From NCBI GenBank assembly GCA_019913005.1, contig JAIOHL010000281.1:1-64000 (forward strand): a stretch of 64,000 nt of DNA. The letters run 5' to 3'. Shown here piece by piece: positions 50,220-58,302 of the stretch. The position numbers were made by a program, and so were the translations under genes. This DNA comes from Anaerolineae bacterium. Lineage in GTDB: Bacteria; Chloroflexota; Anaerolineae; Aggregatilineales; J027. Each line of letters starts with the position of its first letter. Positions within the stretch are counted from its first letter, which is position 1. The notes below the pieces were generated by a model. That model saw only the letters and a list, made by a program, of their open reading frames with translations, had not been told where the DNA came from and made no database searches.

Positions 50220-52016
50220 ATGTTAAAGACGCATACCTGCGGCGAATTACGCGCCGAACATGCCGGACAAGAAATTACACTGGCGGGGTGGGTTCACCGC
50301 TGGCGCGATCAAGGCGGCCTCGTGTTTTTTGACCTGCGTGACCGCTGGGGACTTACCCAATTGGTCATTAATCAAGAAACCGCACCCGATACCCACAAAA
50401 AAGCCAAAGAAGTACGGAATGAGTGGGTGATTCAAGTCAAGGGCATTGTGCGCCAACGTCCGGCGGGCATGGTCAACCCCAATATGACCACCGGGGCGAT
50501 TGAAGTCGAAGTAACCGATTTGGCGGTGCTGAATCAGGCCAAGACCCCGCCGTTCTACATCAATAAAGACGAAGAAAACCTCGATGAAGCCCTCCGCATG
50601 AAATACCGCTATTTGGATCTGCGGCGCGAACGGATGCAGAAGAATTTGATTTTGCGGCATAACGTCATCCGCTTTATTCGCAATTATTTGAGTGACCGGG
50701 GCTTCATGGAAATCGAAACGCCTGTCTTGTTCAAGACCACCCCCGAAGGCGCACGCGATTATCTTGTGCCCAGCCGTGTCCACCCCGGCAAATTTTATGC
50801 CCTGCCCCAAAGCCCCCAACAATTGAAACAACTGCTGATGGTGGCAGGGTACGAACGCTATTTCCAGATTGTGCGCTGCTTCCGGGATGAAGACCAACGC
50901 GGGGATCGCCAGCCGGAATTTACCCAACTAGACATGGAAATGAGCTTTGTGGGTCGGCATGACGTCATGGAATTGATCGAAGGCATGATGATTGCCGTCG
51001 TCAAAAACGTGACGGATCGGGAATTGGTGTTCGACCCCTTCCCGCGCATCCCGTATCAGGAAGCGATGGAAAAATACGGCTCAGATAAACCCGATATTCG
51101 TTATGACATGGCGGCGGTGGACATTAGTGACATTGCAGGGCGCAGCGGCTTTAGCGTGTTCACCTCAAATGTGGCGGCGGACAAACCCGTCAAGGTGATC
51201 CGTGTGCCGAATCTAGGGGCGGAAAGCGGTAGCCAACTTAAAAAACTGCATCAGGAATTGGAAGGACTGTGCAAAGGGGCAGGCGCAAAAGGCTTGGCGT
51301 ATATGGCAATCCCCACCGAAGAAAATGGGGAAGTGCGCGGGCCGATTGGCAAATTCTTCCCCACCGAATTGAAATTGGAATTATTTGATAAGGTCGGTGT
51401 CCAACCCGGCGATTTGCTGCTGTTTGTCTCCGATGATCGCAAGGTGGTCTATAACGTGGTGGATACCCTGCGCCGCCACTTGGCTGAGATGTTGAATCTG
51501 ACCGACTCCAAGCAAGTCGCGTTTGCATGGGTGGTAGATTTCCCATTGTTTGAATGGAACGCCGACGAGAGTCGTTGGGATCCATCGCACCATTTGTTCA
51601 CCTCACCCTATCCTGAAGATTTGCACATGCTGGAAACCGAACCCGGCAAGGTGCGCGGTCAGCAATATGACCTTGTGTGCAATGGCTACGAGGTGGCGGG
51701 TGGCAGCATCCGTATCCATGATCGGGCCGTGCAGGAAATCGTGTTCCGCTTGATTGGGCAGAATGTCGAGCAGGCCCGTCATAAATTTGGGCATATGTTG
51801 GAGGCGTTTGAATATGGAGCGCCGCCGCATGGTGGGATTGCCCCCGGCATTGACCGTCTGTTGATGATTTTGGCGGGTGAGCCGAATATCCGCGAGGTGA
51901 TTGCTTTCCCCAAGACGCAGCAAGCCGCCGATTTGATGGCAGGTGCGCCGTCGGATGTGACCCAACAGCAGTTAGACGAGTTACACATCGCTATCGTGGG
52001 TGAAGTCGAGGCCTAA
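50220..52016 (+). CDS. aspS: aspartyl-tRNA synthetase
   Basis: 598 residues, bacterial type with N-terminal OB-fold anticodon domain (LAGWVHRWRDQGGLVFFDLRDRWG), class II catalytic core motif 2 (FRDEDQRGDRQPEFTQLDMEMSF), a GAD insertion between, and motif 3 (GIAPGIDRLLMILAGEPNIREVIAFPK). Charges tRNA-Asp; whether it also mischarges tRNA-Asn cannot be told without gatCAB and asnS in view. Preceded by a 224-bp gap that divides it from the GTPases. Confidence 0.96.
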   Translation: MLKTHTCGELRAEHAGQEITLAGWVHRWRDQGGLVFFDLRDRWGLTQLVINQETAPDTHKKAKEVRNEWVIQVKGIVRQRPAGMVNPNMTTGAIEVEVTDLAVLNQAKTPPFYINKDEENLDEALRMKYRYLDLRRERMQKNLILRHNVIRFIRNYLSDRGFMEIETPVLFKTTPEGARDYLVPSRVHPGKFYALPQSPQQLKQLLMVAGYERYFQIVRCFRDEDQRGDRQPEFTQLDMEMSFVGRHDVMELIEGMMIAVVKNVTDRELVFDPFPRIPYQEAMEKYGSDKPDIRYDMAAVDISDIAGRSGFSVFTSNVAADKPVKVIRVPNLGAESGSQLKKLHQELEGLCKGAGAKGLAYMAIPTEENGEVRGPIGKFFPTELKLELFDKVGVQPGDLLLFVSDDRKVVYNVVDTLRRHLAEMLNLTDSKQVAFAWVVDFPLFEWNADESRWDPSHHLFTSPYPEDLHMLETEPGKVRGQQYDLVCNGYEVAGGSIRIHDRAVQEIVFRLIGQNVEQARHKFGHMLEAFEYGAPPHGGIAPGIDRLLMILAGEPNIREVIAFPKTQQAADLMAGAPSDVTQQQLDELHIAIVGEVEA

Positions 52017-52030
52017 TAATCCCCGCACCG

Positions 52031-52098
52031 CCTATTTCTCAGGGTAAGGGTTTGTGCTAGACTCAAGTTATACAACCAGTTGCCCTGAGAATAGGAGG
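52031..52098 (+). promoter_or_regulatory. inverted repeat around the promoter and ribosome site of the Memo-like gene
   Basis: CCTATTTCTCAGGG (52031-52044) and CCCTGAGAATAGG (52083-52095) are inverted arms with one extra base. An extended -10 box TGCTAGACT (52055-52063) lies between them. The right arm ends in the first GG of the AGGAGG ribosome site (52093-52098). It may be an operator pair or a structure affecting translation. Confidence 0.5.
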
Positions 52099-52105
52099 CA
52101 AATTT

Positions 52106-52936
52106 ATGAGTGGCTCAACATTCGTCAGGGTTCGTCCATCACCAATTGCGGGGACATGGTATCCGAGGAATGCGGATGTATTGGCCCAAATGATTGATGA
52201 GTTTTTAAATTGCCCCTCTGACCAACCTGCCGTTCCCGATTCGCCATTGCGCGGACTGCTTACCCCTCATGCTGGATTACGTTTTTCCGGTGGAGTGGCG
52301 GGGAAAGCCTTTCGTTATACACAGGGCTTGGATGTGGATACCGTCGTCGTGATTAGCCCCTCGCATCATTTTTTTGAAGCCGACCTTGTTTCGACAGCCT
52401 ATACCCATTATGAAACGCCATTGGGTCGTGTGCCTGTCGCGGTAGATATACTGGATCGGTTAGCGGCAGAAATTCCGTTGGGGCGGGTATCGAAAGACCC
52501 TGAACATGCCATAGAAATCGAACTGCCCTTTTTGCAGCGCACCCTTAACCATTTTGAACTGCTGCCACTTTCGATGCTCGATCAATCGTGGGGCTATTCG
52601 GAAAGATTGGGGCGGGTCTTGGCAGGGTTGTTGAAAAATCGTAAGGTGTTATGGGTCGCCAGTTCCGATCTCTCCCATTTTTATATTGATGAAACGGCCC
52701 GTTTGCTGGATGCCACGATTTTGAATGCCGTTGCGGATTATCACCCCGCAGAAATCATTGAAGCTGATGAGCAAGGGCGTGGATTTGCGTGTGGACGCGG
52801 GGCGATTGCGGCGGTGATGGTCGCGGCTCAAGCCCTCGGCGCAACACACGCCACAATTGTCGGTTATGCCACGTCAGGCGAAATTAATCATGATTTTAGC
52901 AAGGTCGTCGGTTATGGCGCGGCTCTATTTAACTAG
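52106..52936 (+). CDS. MEMO1-family protein (AmrB-like)
   Basis: 276 residues. The N-terminal VRPSPIAGTWYPRN, TPHAGLRFSGGVAGKAF, VVVISPSHHFFEADL, VSKDPEHAIEIELPFLQRTL, WVASSDLSHFY and FACGRGAIAAVM blocks match the MEMO/AmrB family of the AMMECR1-radical-SAM set. Conserved His and Cys residues are retained. No amrA or radical-SAM partner is in the window. Function in bacteria is not settled. Confidence 0.88.
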   Translation: MSGSTFVRVRPSPIAGTWYPRNADVLAQMIDEFLNCPSDQPAVPDSPLRGLLTPHAGLRFSGGVAGKAFRYTQGLDVDTVVVISPSHHFFEADLVSTAYTHYETPLGRVPVAVDILDRLAAEIPLGRVSKDPEHAIEIELPFLQRTLNHFELLPLSMLDQSWGYSERLGRVLAGLLKNRKVLWVASSDLSHFYIDETARLLDATILNAVADYHPAEIIEADEQGRGFACGRGAIAAVMVAAQALGATHATIVGYATSGEINHDFSKVVGYGAALFN

Positions 52937-52960
52937 GCGTCTATACGTAGTAGGAATCCC

Positions 52961-53977
52961 ATGATATTAAATCGGGCCGCGATTGAAAACGTGATGGAGA
53001 AACACGCCGGGTTTTCTGGTGTAGTCCATGTACGGCAGCAAGGTGAGGCAATCTTTGGCGAAGGGTATGGGTATGCCAATCGCGCTGACAAACTGCCAAA
53101 CACGATCAATACCCGGTTTGGCATTGCGTCGGGTACCAAACTGCTCACAGGGGTGGCAATTTGCCAGCTGGTTGAGCAGGGTAAACTCACCTTTGAAACC
53201 CGACTAAAAGATGTGGTTGATGTTATGTTCCCACATTTCGACCCTGCGGTTACGGTACGCCATCTATTGACCCATACTAGCGGCGTTCCCGATTATTTTG
53301 ATGAAGACCTGATGGATGATTTTGGGGCGTTGTGGAAAAACTATCCGACCTACACCATGCGTGCCCCACGTGATTTTTTGCCCATGTTCCAGAACCAGCT
53401 TATGAAGTTTGCCCCCGGTGAGCGCTTTAGTTATAACAACGGCGGGTTTATCCTGTTGGGCTTGATTATCGAGGCGGTCTCGGGACAGGCTTATACGGAC
53501 TATGTAACGGCAGAAGTCCTTCAGCGGGCAGGTATGGTGGATTCGGGTTTTTTCGCTATGAACCAGCTTCCAGCACGTACCGCACTTGGTTATATTGATG
53601 CGGAAGATGGCGGATGGCATACCAACATCTTCGAAGTGCCGATTATCGGGGGGGCAGATGGTGGGGTATTTGTCACCGCGCCGGATATGGGTCGCTTCTG
53701 GGATGCGCTTTTTACAAACCGCCTACTCAGCCCAGCAATGACAACACAGTTCCTGCATCCACAGGTAGAGGTTAATCCTGAAAATAACGATACCTGTGCC
53801 TATGGATATGGCATTTGGATGATACGCAATGGTGAAGGGATTCTCCGTTATTATGGCGTGGGTGGTGACCCGGGTGTGTCGTTTGTCTCGACGGTGTTTC
53901 CGAAGGGTCAGATAGAAATTACGGTGATTAGTAATGTTGATGATGGTGCGTGGCAAGTATTTGGTGATTTACTCTGA
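52961..53977 (+). CDS. serine hydrolase, beta-lactamase (class C-like) family
   Basis: 338 residues. The SxxK nucleophile motif (IASGTKLLTG, Ser within SGTK) and the YxN motif (SYNNGG) with the downstream HxG-type region are visible. No signal peptide, so a cytoplasmic or non-secreted esterase-like member is suggested, rather than a beta-lactamase. The ATG comes 24 bases after the Memo-like gene stop, so possibly in one transcript. Confidence 0.88.
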   Translation: MILNRAAIENVMEKHAGFSGVVHVRQQGEAIFGEGYGYANRADKLPNTINTRFGIASGTKLLTGVAICQLVEQGKLTFETRLKDVVDVMFPHFDPAVTVRHLLTHTSGVPDYFDEDLMDDFGALWKNYPTYTMRAPRDFLPMFQNQLMKFAPGERFSYNNGGFILLGLIIEAVSGQAYTDYVTAEVLQRAGMVDSGFFAMNQLPARTALGYIDAEDGGWHTNIFEVPIIGGADGGVFVTAPDMGRFWDALFTNRLLSPAMTTQFLHPQVEVNPENNDTCAYGYGIWMIRNGEGILRYYGVGGDPGVSFVSTVFPKGQIEITVISNVDDGAWQVFGDLL

Positions 53978-54014
53978 TGCCCCTTGACGATTAAATGAGG
54001 TATTCTGAGCCTCT

Positions 54015-56552
54015 ATGTATGCAGAAGTTGCGGTCAATCGTCCTCCAAAACAAACCTTTACCTATCATATTCCGTTAGATTTGGCCGGGCCGGGAGAGAT
54101 TGTGCCGGGTCATTTAGTTGAGGTCAGTTTTGGAACAAGTAAGGAAAGTGGCATCGTAACACATGTCCATAACGTTAAACCAGCTTTTGAAACCAAACCA
54201 ATAACCAAACGCTTCGATCAACAACCTGTGTTAACACGGAACCAATTGGAACTAGGTTGGTGGCTGGCTGAACAGACATTTTCATCAATCGGCTCATGTT
54301 TGTTTCTTATGCTACCACCGGGATTAGCAACAAAATCACAAGTTCGTTTTGAACTGATTATGGAAGAATATCCCGGCAATACAAAAGGCCAAAAACGGGT
54401 TTTAGAATTGCTGAAATCACGCGGCACAATGAGCAAGGGACAGTTAAAGAAAGCTATCCCTAACCAGACCGGCATGAATGTGGATGAAATAACAAGACAA
54501 CTAGTCCAACGTGGAGTTATTAGTCGTGTCGAATTTTTAAAGCCCCCGTCTGTAAAGCCTAAATTTGCTCGTGTTGTTGCTCTTGCCATCCAACCTCATT
54601 TACTCTCAGACATAATTCATGAACTCGGTTATGAAAATCGCCGAGCTACCACCCTAATTCGGATTCTGGAATTTTTAGCCTCTTTGCCTAATCACAGAAC
54701 CGACTCCAGCACTTTATATAGGGAAACAGGTGCATCGTTACAGCATATTGAGCAATTACTAGAGGATGAGGTGATATTTGTTGAGCAAGAGGAAGTATGG
54801 CGTGATCCTTTGGAACACATTACCTTTTCTCAAGATATCCCACCATCACTTACTGAAGGCCAAGAGAGGGTATGGAAAAGAATTAATGAGTATGGGACTT
54901 ACAATAGAGAAAGTCAAAACTCGCCTGTATTTCTCTTGCATGGCGTTACTGGCTCTGGCAAAACCGAAATTTACCTAAGAACAGTTGAGAAGATTTTGAG
55001 TCAGGGGCAACAGGCCATTGTTTTGGTCTCAGAAATCGCGCTGACTCCTCAAACTATTGATAGGTTTGGGTCGAGATTTAATGGTCAAATATCTGTAATC
55101 CATAGTCATTTGACAGAGGGAGAACGGTACGATACTTGGCGTCGCATACGGATGGGCGAAGTAAAAATTGTTATCGGTGCAAGGTCGGCAATATTTGTAC
55201 CACTAGATAATGTAGGGGTCATTATTTTGGATGAAGAGCATGACGATAGTTATAAACAGCAAGACCCTGAATATCCAACAGTACATTATCATGCCCGTGA
55301 AGTAGCGATTGAAATGATGCGGCAGAATCATGGTACGGTGATTTTGGGTAGTGCCACGCCGGATGTCACCAGCATGTTTCGGGCCGAACAGGGCGAATTT
55401 ATCTATTTGCATCTGCCAGATCGGGTATTAGCCCATCGTGCCGCTGTCGAAGAACAGGTGCAGGCACTTAAATTGCAGTCGCCGCATTACCATGAAACTG
55501 AGGTCAAAGAAGCTGTCAGTTTGGAACTTCCTCCGGTGCAAATCGTGGATATGCGCCATGAACTGAAGGCTGGGAATCGCAGTATTTTTAGTCGGGCGCT
55601 GCAATCCGCGTTGCATCAAACGCTGTCGGCGCAACAGCAGGCTATTCTGTTCCTCAATCGGCGAGGAACAGCAACGTTTGTTATGTGCCGCGATTGTGGG
55701 TATATCGCCAAGTGTCCCCGCTGTGACACCCCCCTGACCTATCACGCACCCCAAGAGGCCCTGCGCTGTCATCACTGTGGGTATCACGGCCCTAATCCGC
55801 AAAAGTGCCCTGAATGTGGCAGCACCCGCATCAAACATTTTGGGACGGGCACAGAGCAACTCGACCGCTTGATCCAAGCCGAATTTCCAGAGGCGCGGGT
55901 GGTGCGCTGGGACAAAGATACGGCCTCCGAGAAAGGGGCACATGAAAGAATTCTCAGCCAATTCATTCACCGCGAAGCCGATATTTTGGTGGGGACGCAG
56001 ATGATTGCTAAGGGCTTGGATTTGCCGCTGGTCACACTGGTGGGGATTATCTCGGCGGATACGGGTTTGGGCTTGCCAGATTACCGTGCAGGGGAACGTA
56101 CTTTTCAGGTTTTGACGCAGGTGGCAGGTCGGGCTGGACGGAGCTTGTTGGGAGGGCGGGTGATTTTGCAGACCTATCAGCCCGACAATTATGCTATCCA
56201 AGCTGCTGCTAATCATGATTTTATGACCTTTTATCGGCAGGAAATGGGCTATCGGCGGATGCTGGATTATCCGCCCTATAAACGATTGGCCCGTTTATTA
56301 TTCACGGATCGCAGTGAAGCCAATGCCCAAGAAGAAGCCGATACAGTGGCCCGACTGCTACGCCACCATCGAACCAAAGGCGATTTTTCGGCAACGGAAA
56401 TCATTGGCCCGACGCCGTGTTTTTTCACCAAACATAATTATCTGTTTCGTTGGCAGGTGTTAATTCGCAGTACAGACCCCGTGGAATTTTTGCGCGGGGT
56501 GGAATTTAAGACGACGACAATTGTCGATATAGACCCGACGGATTTGCTTTGA
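54015..56552 (+). CDS. priA: primosomal protein N' (replication restart helicase)
   Basis: 845 residues. N-terminal DNA-binding part, then SF2 helicase with Walker A GVTGSGKTEIYLR, DEEHD box, SATPDVTS, and eight zinc-binding Cys in CRDCG, CPRCD, CHHCG, CPECG. C-terminal motifs DILVGTQMIAKGLDLP and QVAGRAGRSLLGG are intact. GC differs along the gene: hand counts of three 60-base lines before ~55.3 kb gave 37-40%, and of two lines after it 55-57%. That suggests a recombined 5' part. Confidence 0.93.
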   Translation: MYAEVAVNRPPKQTFTYHIPLDLAGPGEIVPGHLVEVSFGTSKESGIVTHVHNVKPAFETKPITKRFDQQPVLTRNQLELGWWLAEQTFSSIGSCLFLMLPPGLATKSQVRFELIMEEYPGNTKGQKRVLELLKSRGTMSKGQLKKAIPNQTGMNVDEITRQLVQRGVISRVEFLKPPSVKPKFARVVALAIQPHLLSDIIHELGYENRRATTLIRILEFLASLPNHRTDSSTLYRETGASLQHIEQLLEDEVIFVEQEEVWRDPLEHITFSQDIPPSLTEGQERVWKRINEYGTYNRESQNSPVFLLHGVTGSGKTEIYLRTVEKILSQGQQAIVLVSEIALTPQTIDRFGSRFNGQISVIHSHLTEGERYDTWRRIRMGEVKIVIGARSAIFVPLDNVGVIILDEEHDDSYKQQDPEYPTVHYHAREVAIEMMRQNHGTVILGSATPDVTSMFRAEQGEFIYLHLPDRVLAHRAAVEEQVQALKLQSPHYHETEVKEAVSLELPPVQIVDMRHELKAGNRSIFSRALQSALHQTLSAQQQAILFLNRRGTATFVMCRDCGYIAKCPRCDTPLTYHAPQEALRCHHCGYHGPNPQKCPECGSTRIKHFGTGTEQLDRLIQAEFPEARVVRWDKDTASEKGAHERILSQFIHREADILVGTQMIAKGLDLPLVTLVGIISADTGLGLPDYRAGERTFQVLTQVAGRAGRSLLGGRVILQTYQPDNYAIQAAANHDFMTFYRQEMGYRRMLDYPPYKRLARLLFTDRSEANAQEEADTVARLLRHHRTKGDFSATEIIGPTPCFFTKHNYLFRWQVLIRSTDPVEFLRGVEFKTTTIVDIDPTDLL

Positions 56553-56587
56553 TTCCCCTTTTGGATGTAACACTAACCAAATACTAT

Positions 56588-56649
56588 AGCGGTTTTCAAC
56601 TGAGTTAGCCTATTCTCACACGGGGCTGAAGCCGCCGTGCTGAATCTAG
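56588..56649. repeat. partial palindromic element, copy D
   Basis: AGCGGTTTTCAACTGAGTTAGCC and the core CACACGGGGCTGAAGCCG, CCGTGCTGAATC match the left half and core of the element at 31663; the right arm is absent. Confidence 0.55.
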
Positions 56650-56666
56650 TTTATATCACAGATCAG

Positions 56667-57155
56667 TCAGATGAAAACTTCTGTAGAATTCTTCAAACGC
56701 CTGTTTTCTGTTCTTAAAAGTTGCATAAAACGAAGCGCGTTGACATAGCTCCATACGCTATATGCCAGCCACACGAGGGCAATGATCGTACCAACAACAC
56801 CTTTGGTCTGGCTTGCTTGAATAGTCATTGCCACAAAAGCATACATACAGCTAATGAGGAAAAAATCTGCTATGACTATACTGAAAAGACCCCCTATAAG
56901 AGATAGAGACTCAAAGCATTTCTCCAAATAGCCCTCAGATTCTCTATCGCTTCGGAGCGAAAAGAAACGAATGATGTAGTCATTAGCTGCTTCAAGGTGG
57001 GCATGTTCAAGAAAGCGAAGAACTTCATGAGATGATTTTTTTGTGCCGAACATATAACATTCAAAGAGGCCAATTTTGAAAAGCGGAATAAAAAACATCA
57101 TTAAGAAAGTATAAATGAGCAATCCGCTAAAAAGTACATTTAGGGCGTCAACCAA
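56667..57155 (-). CDS. small membrane protein of unknown function
   Basis: 162 residues with three to four hydrophobic segments: near the N-terminus (VLFSGLLIYTFLMMFFIPLF), two in the middle (LSLIGGLFSIVIADFFLISCMYAFVAM) and VVGTIIALVWLAYSVWSYVNALRF. A charged loop lies between the first and second. AT-richer than its neighbours (42% GC in one counted line). No family recognised; possible recent arrival. No operon partner is close. Confidence 0.5.
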   Translation of the reverse strand: MVDALNVLFSGLLIYTFLMMFFIPLFKIGLFECYMFGTKKSSHEVLRFLEHAHLEAANDYIIRFFSLRSDRESEGYLEKCFESLSLIGGLFSIVIADFFLISCMYAFVAMTIQASQTKGVVGTIIALVWLAYSVWSYVNALRFMQLLRTENRRLKNSTEVFI

Positions 57156-57194
57156 TTCTAGCCTCCGAACATAGGGAAGTTCTATGGTTTTTCA

Positions 57195-57242
57195 AGCAAG
57201 ACCAATCAAATACTATACCGAGTGTTTTTGATTGACCTTGCT
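57195..57242. repeat. 16-bp-arm inverted repeat
   Basis: AGCAAGACCAATCAAA (57195-57210) and TTTGATTGACCTTGCT (57227-57242) match at 14 of 16 positions with a 16-base loop. It lies between the end of the LysM gene and the start of the membrane-protein gene, so it may be an inefficient terminator or an operator. Confidence 0.5.
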
Positions 57243-57271
57243 CGTGATACTCATCGTATCTTCCCCGAATC

Positions 57272-58126
57272 CTACTGCGTTGGTGCGGGGATATTCAATA
57301 CATCCCCCGGATGAATAACGCTGTTTTGATTGACGAGCACCCCCGGATTAGCGGCAATCAATTCCTCAACCGTGATGCCATGATTCAACGCGATTCTAAA
57401 TAGATTATCGCCTTGCTGGACGGTGTAGGTTTGGGCGCCATTCGCTGGTGGCGGATTGGTCGCCGGAACTTCTGAATTAGTGGCCGGGGGTGGTGCATTC
57501 GGATCAACCGTAGCGGTCTCTGAAACACAATTTGGAATACGAATTTCCTGCCCAATATTGAGCGAATTGGGATTAGCCGCCAGTTCGGGATTGACCGGGT
57601 AAAATTCTTCGACGGCAATATCGAGTTCAACAGTAATGCTGTACAGCGTATCGCCAGCCTGCACGACATAGATACATTTATCTGGCGGCGGGGGTGGCGT
57701 TGGGGTGGGCATTCCCGGCTCAAGCGTCAAGGTCAAGGTTAGGCTTGGGGTGGGTGAAATGCCTGTGTCGGCAAAACCGGGCGGCGGCAAGGTGGCTTGG
57801 GCCAGATCAACAGTAGGTCGTGGTGTGAAACTAGGCAGGGTCGTAGCGACTTCTCCTCCGCTTTCACTATCTTCAGGCGTGTTGACAGGCGGGCCTCCGA
57901 CAATGAGTGTTTTGCTCGCGGCGCTTTGGGGCTGCGGCGTAAAGGTCGGCAGCGCGGGTGTATTGGAAGCCAATGGGGTACTAATCACCGGGTCAAGTTC
58001 CCGTAAGTTGACTTTGGTAGTGGAGGCGTTTTCATCGCTGGCATCTTTAAAGCAACCAGTTACCCCGAAGAGCAGCAGGCCCAACATAATTCCCAAGCGT
58101 ACCGAGGGTCGTTTTAAAAATCGCAT
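57272..58126 (-). CDS. LysM-domain lipoprotein
   Basis: 284 residues. Signal peptide and lipobox with Cys in GVTGCFKDA (about residue 25), a Thr/Pro-rich spacer (about 30-145), and two LysM motifs: YVVQAGDTLYSITVELDI (with NIGQEIRIPNC) and YTVQQGDNLFRIALNHGI (with HPGDVLNIPAP). LysM binds GlcNAc-containing peptidoglycan, so the protein probably tethers to the cell wall. No catalytic domain. Confidence 0.9.
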   Translation of the reverse strand: MRFLKRPSVRLGIMLGLLLFGVTGCFKDASDENASTTKVNLRELDPVISTPLASNTPALPTFTPQPQSAASKTLIVGGPPVNTPEDSESGGEVATTLPSFTPRPTVDLAQATLPPPGFADTGISPTPSLTLTLTLEPGMPTPTPPPPPDKCIYVVQAGDTLYSITVELDIAVEEFYPVNPELAANPNSLNIGQEIRIPNCVSETATVDPNAPPPATNSEVPATNPPPANGAQTYTVQQGDNLFRIALNHGITVEELIAANPGVLVNQNSVIHPGDVLNIPAPTQ

Positions 58127-58302
58127 TCTTAGTCCCTACCTGAAAAAATTACCGTTCGTTAACTGCCCCCAATTGTAACCATTCTACCCCAGTCTTGCAG
58201 AAGCAATGTTTGAGAATGGTTGGCGATGGTGAGTCGTTTTGCTGTAGCTAGGGCTGTTGGATAGACTACAGTAGCGTTTATTGGTTGTTAGGAAACACGA
58301 TT

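Noticed and set aside
55428-56216. Long open frame on the minus strand inside priA
   Set aside because: It lies wholly opposite the conserved helicase and zinc motifs of priA; its protein shows no recognisable domain.
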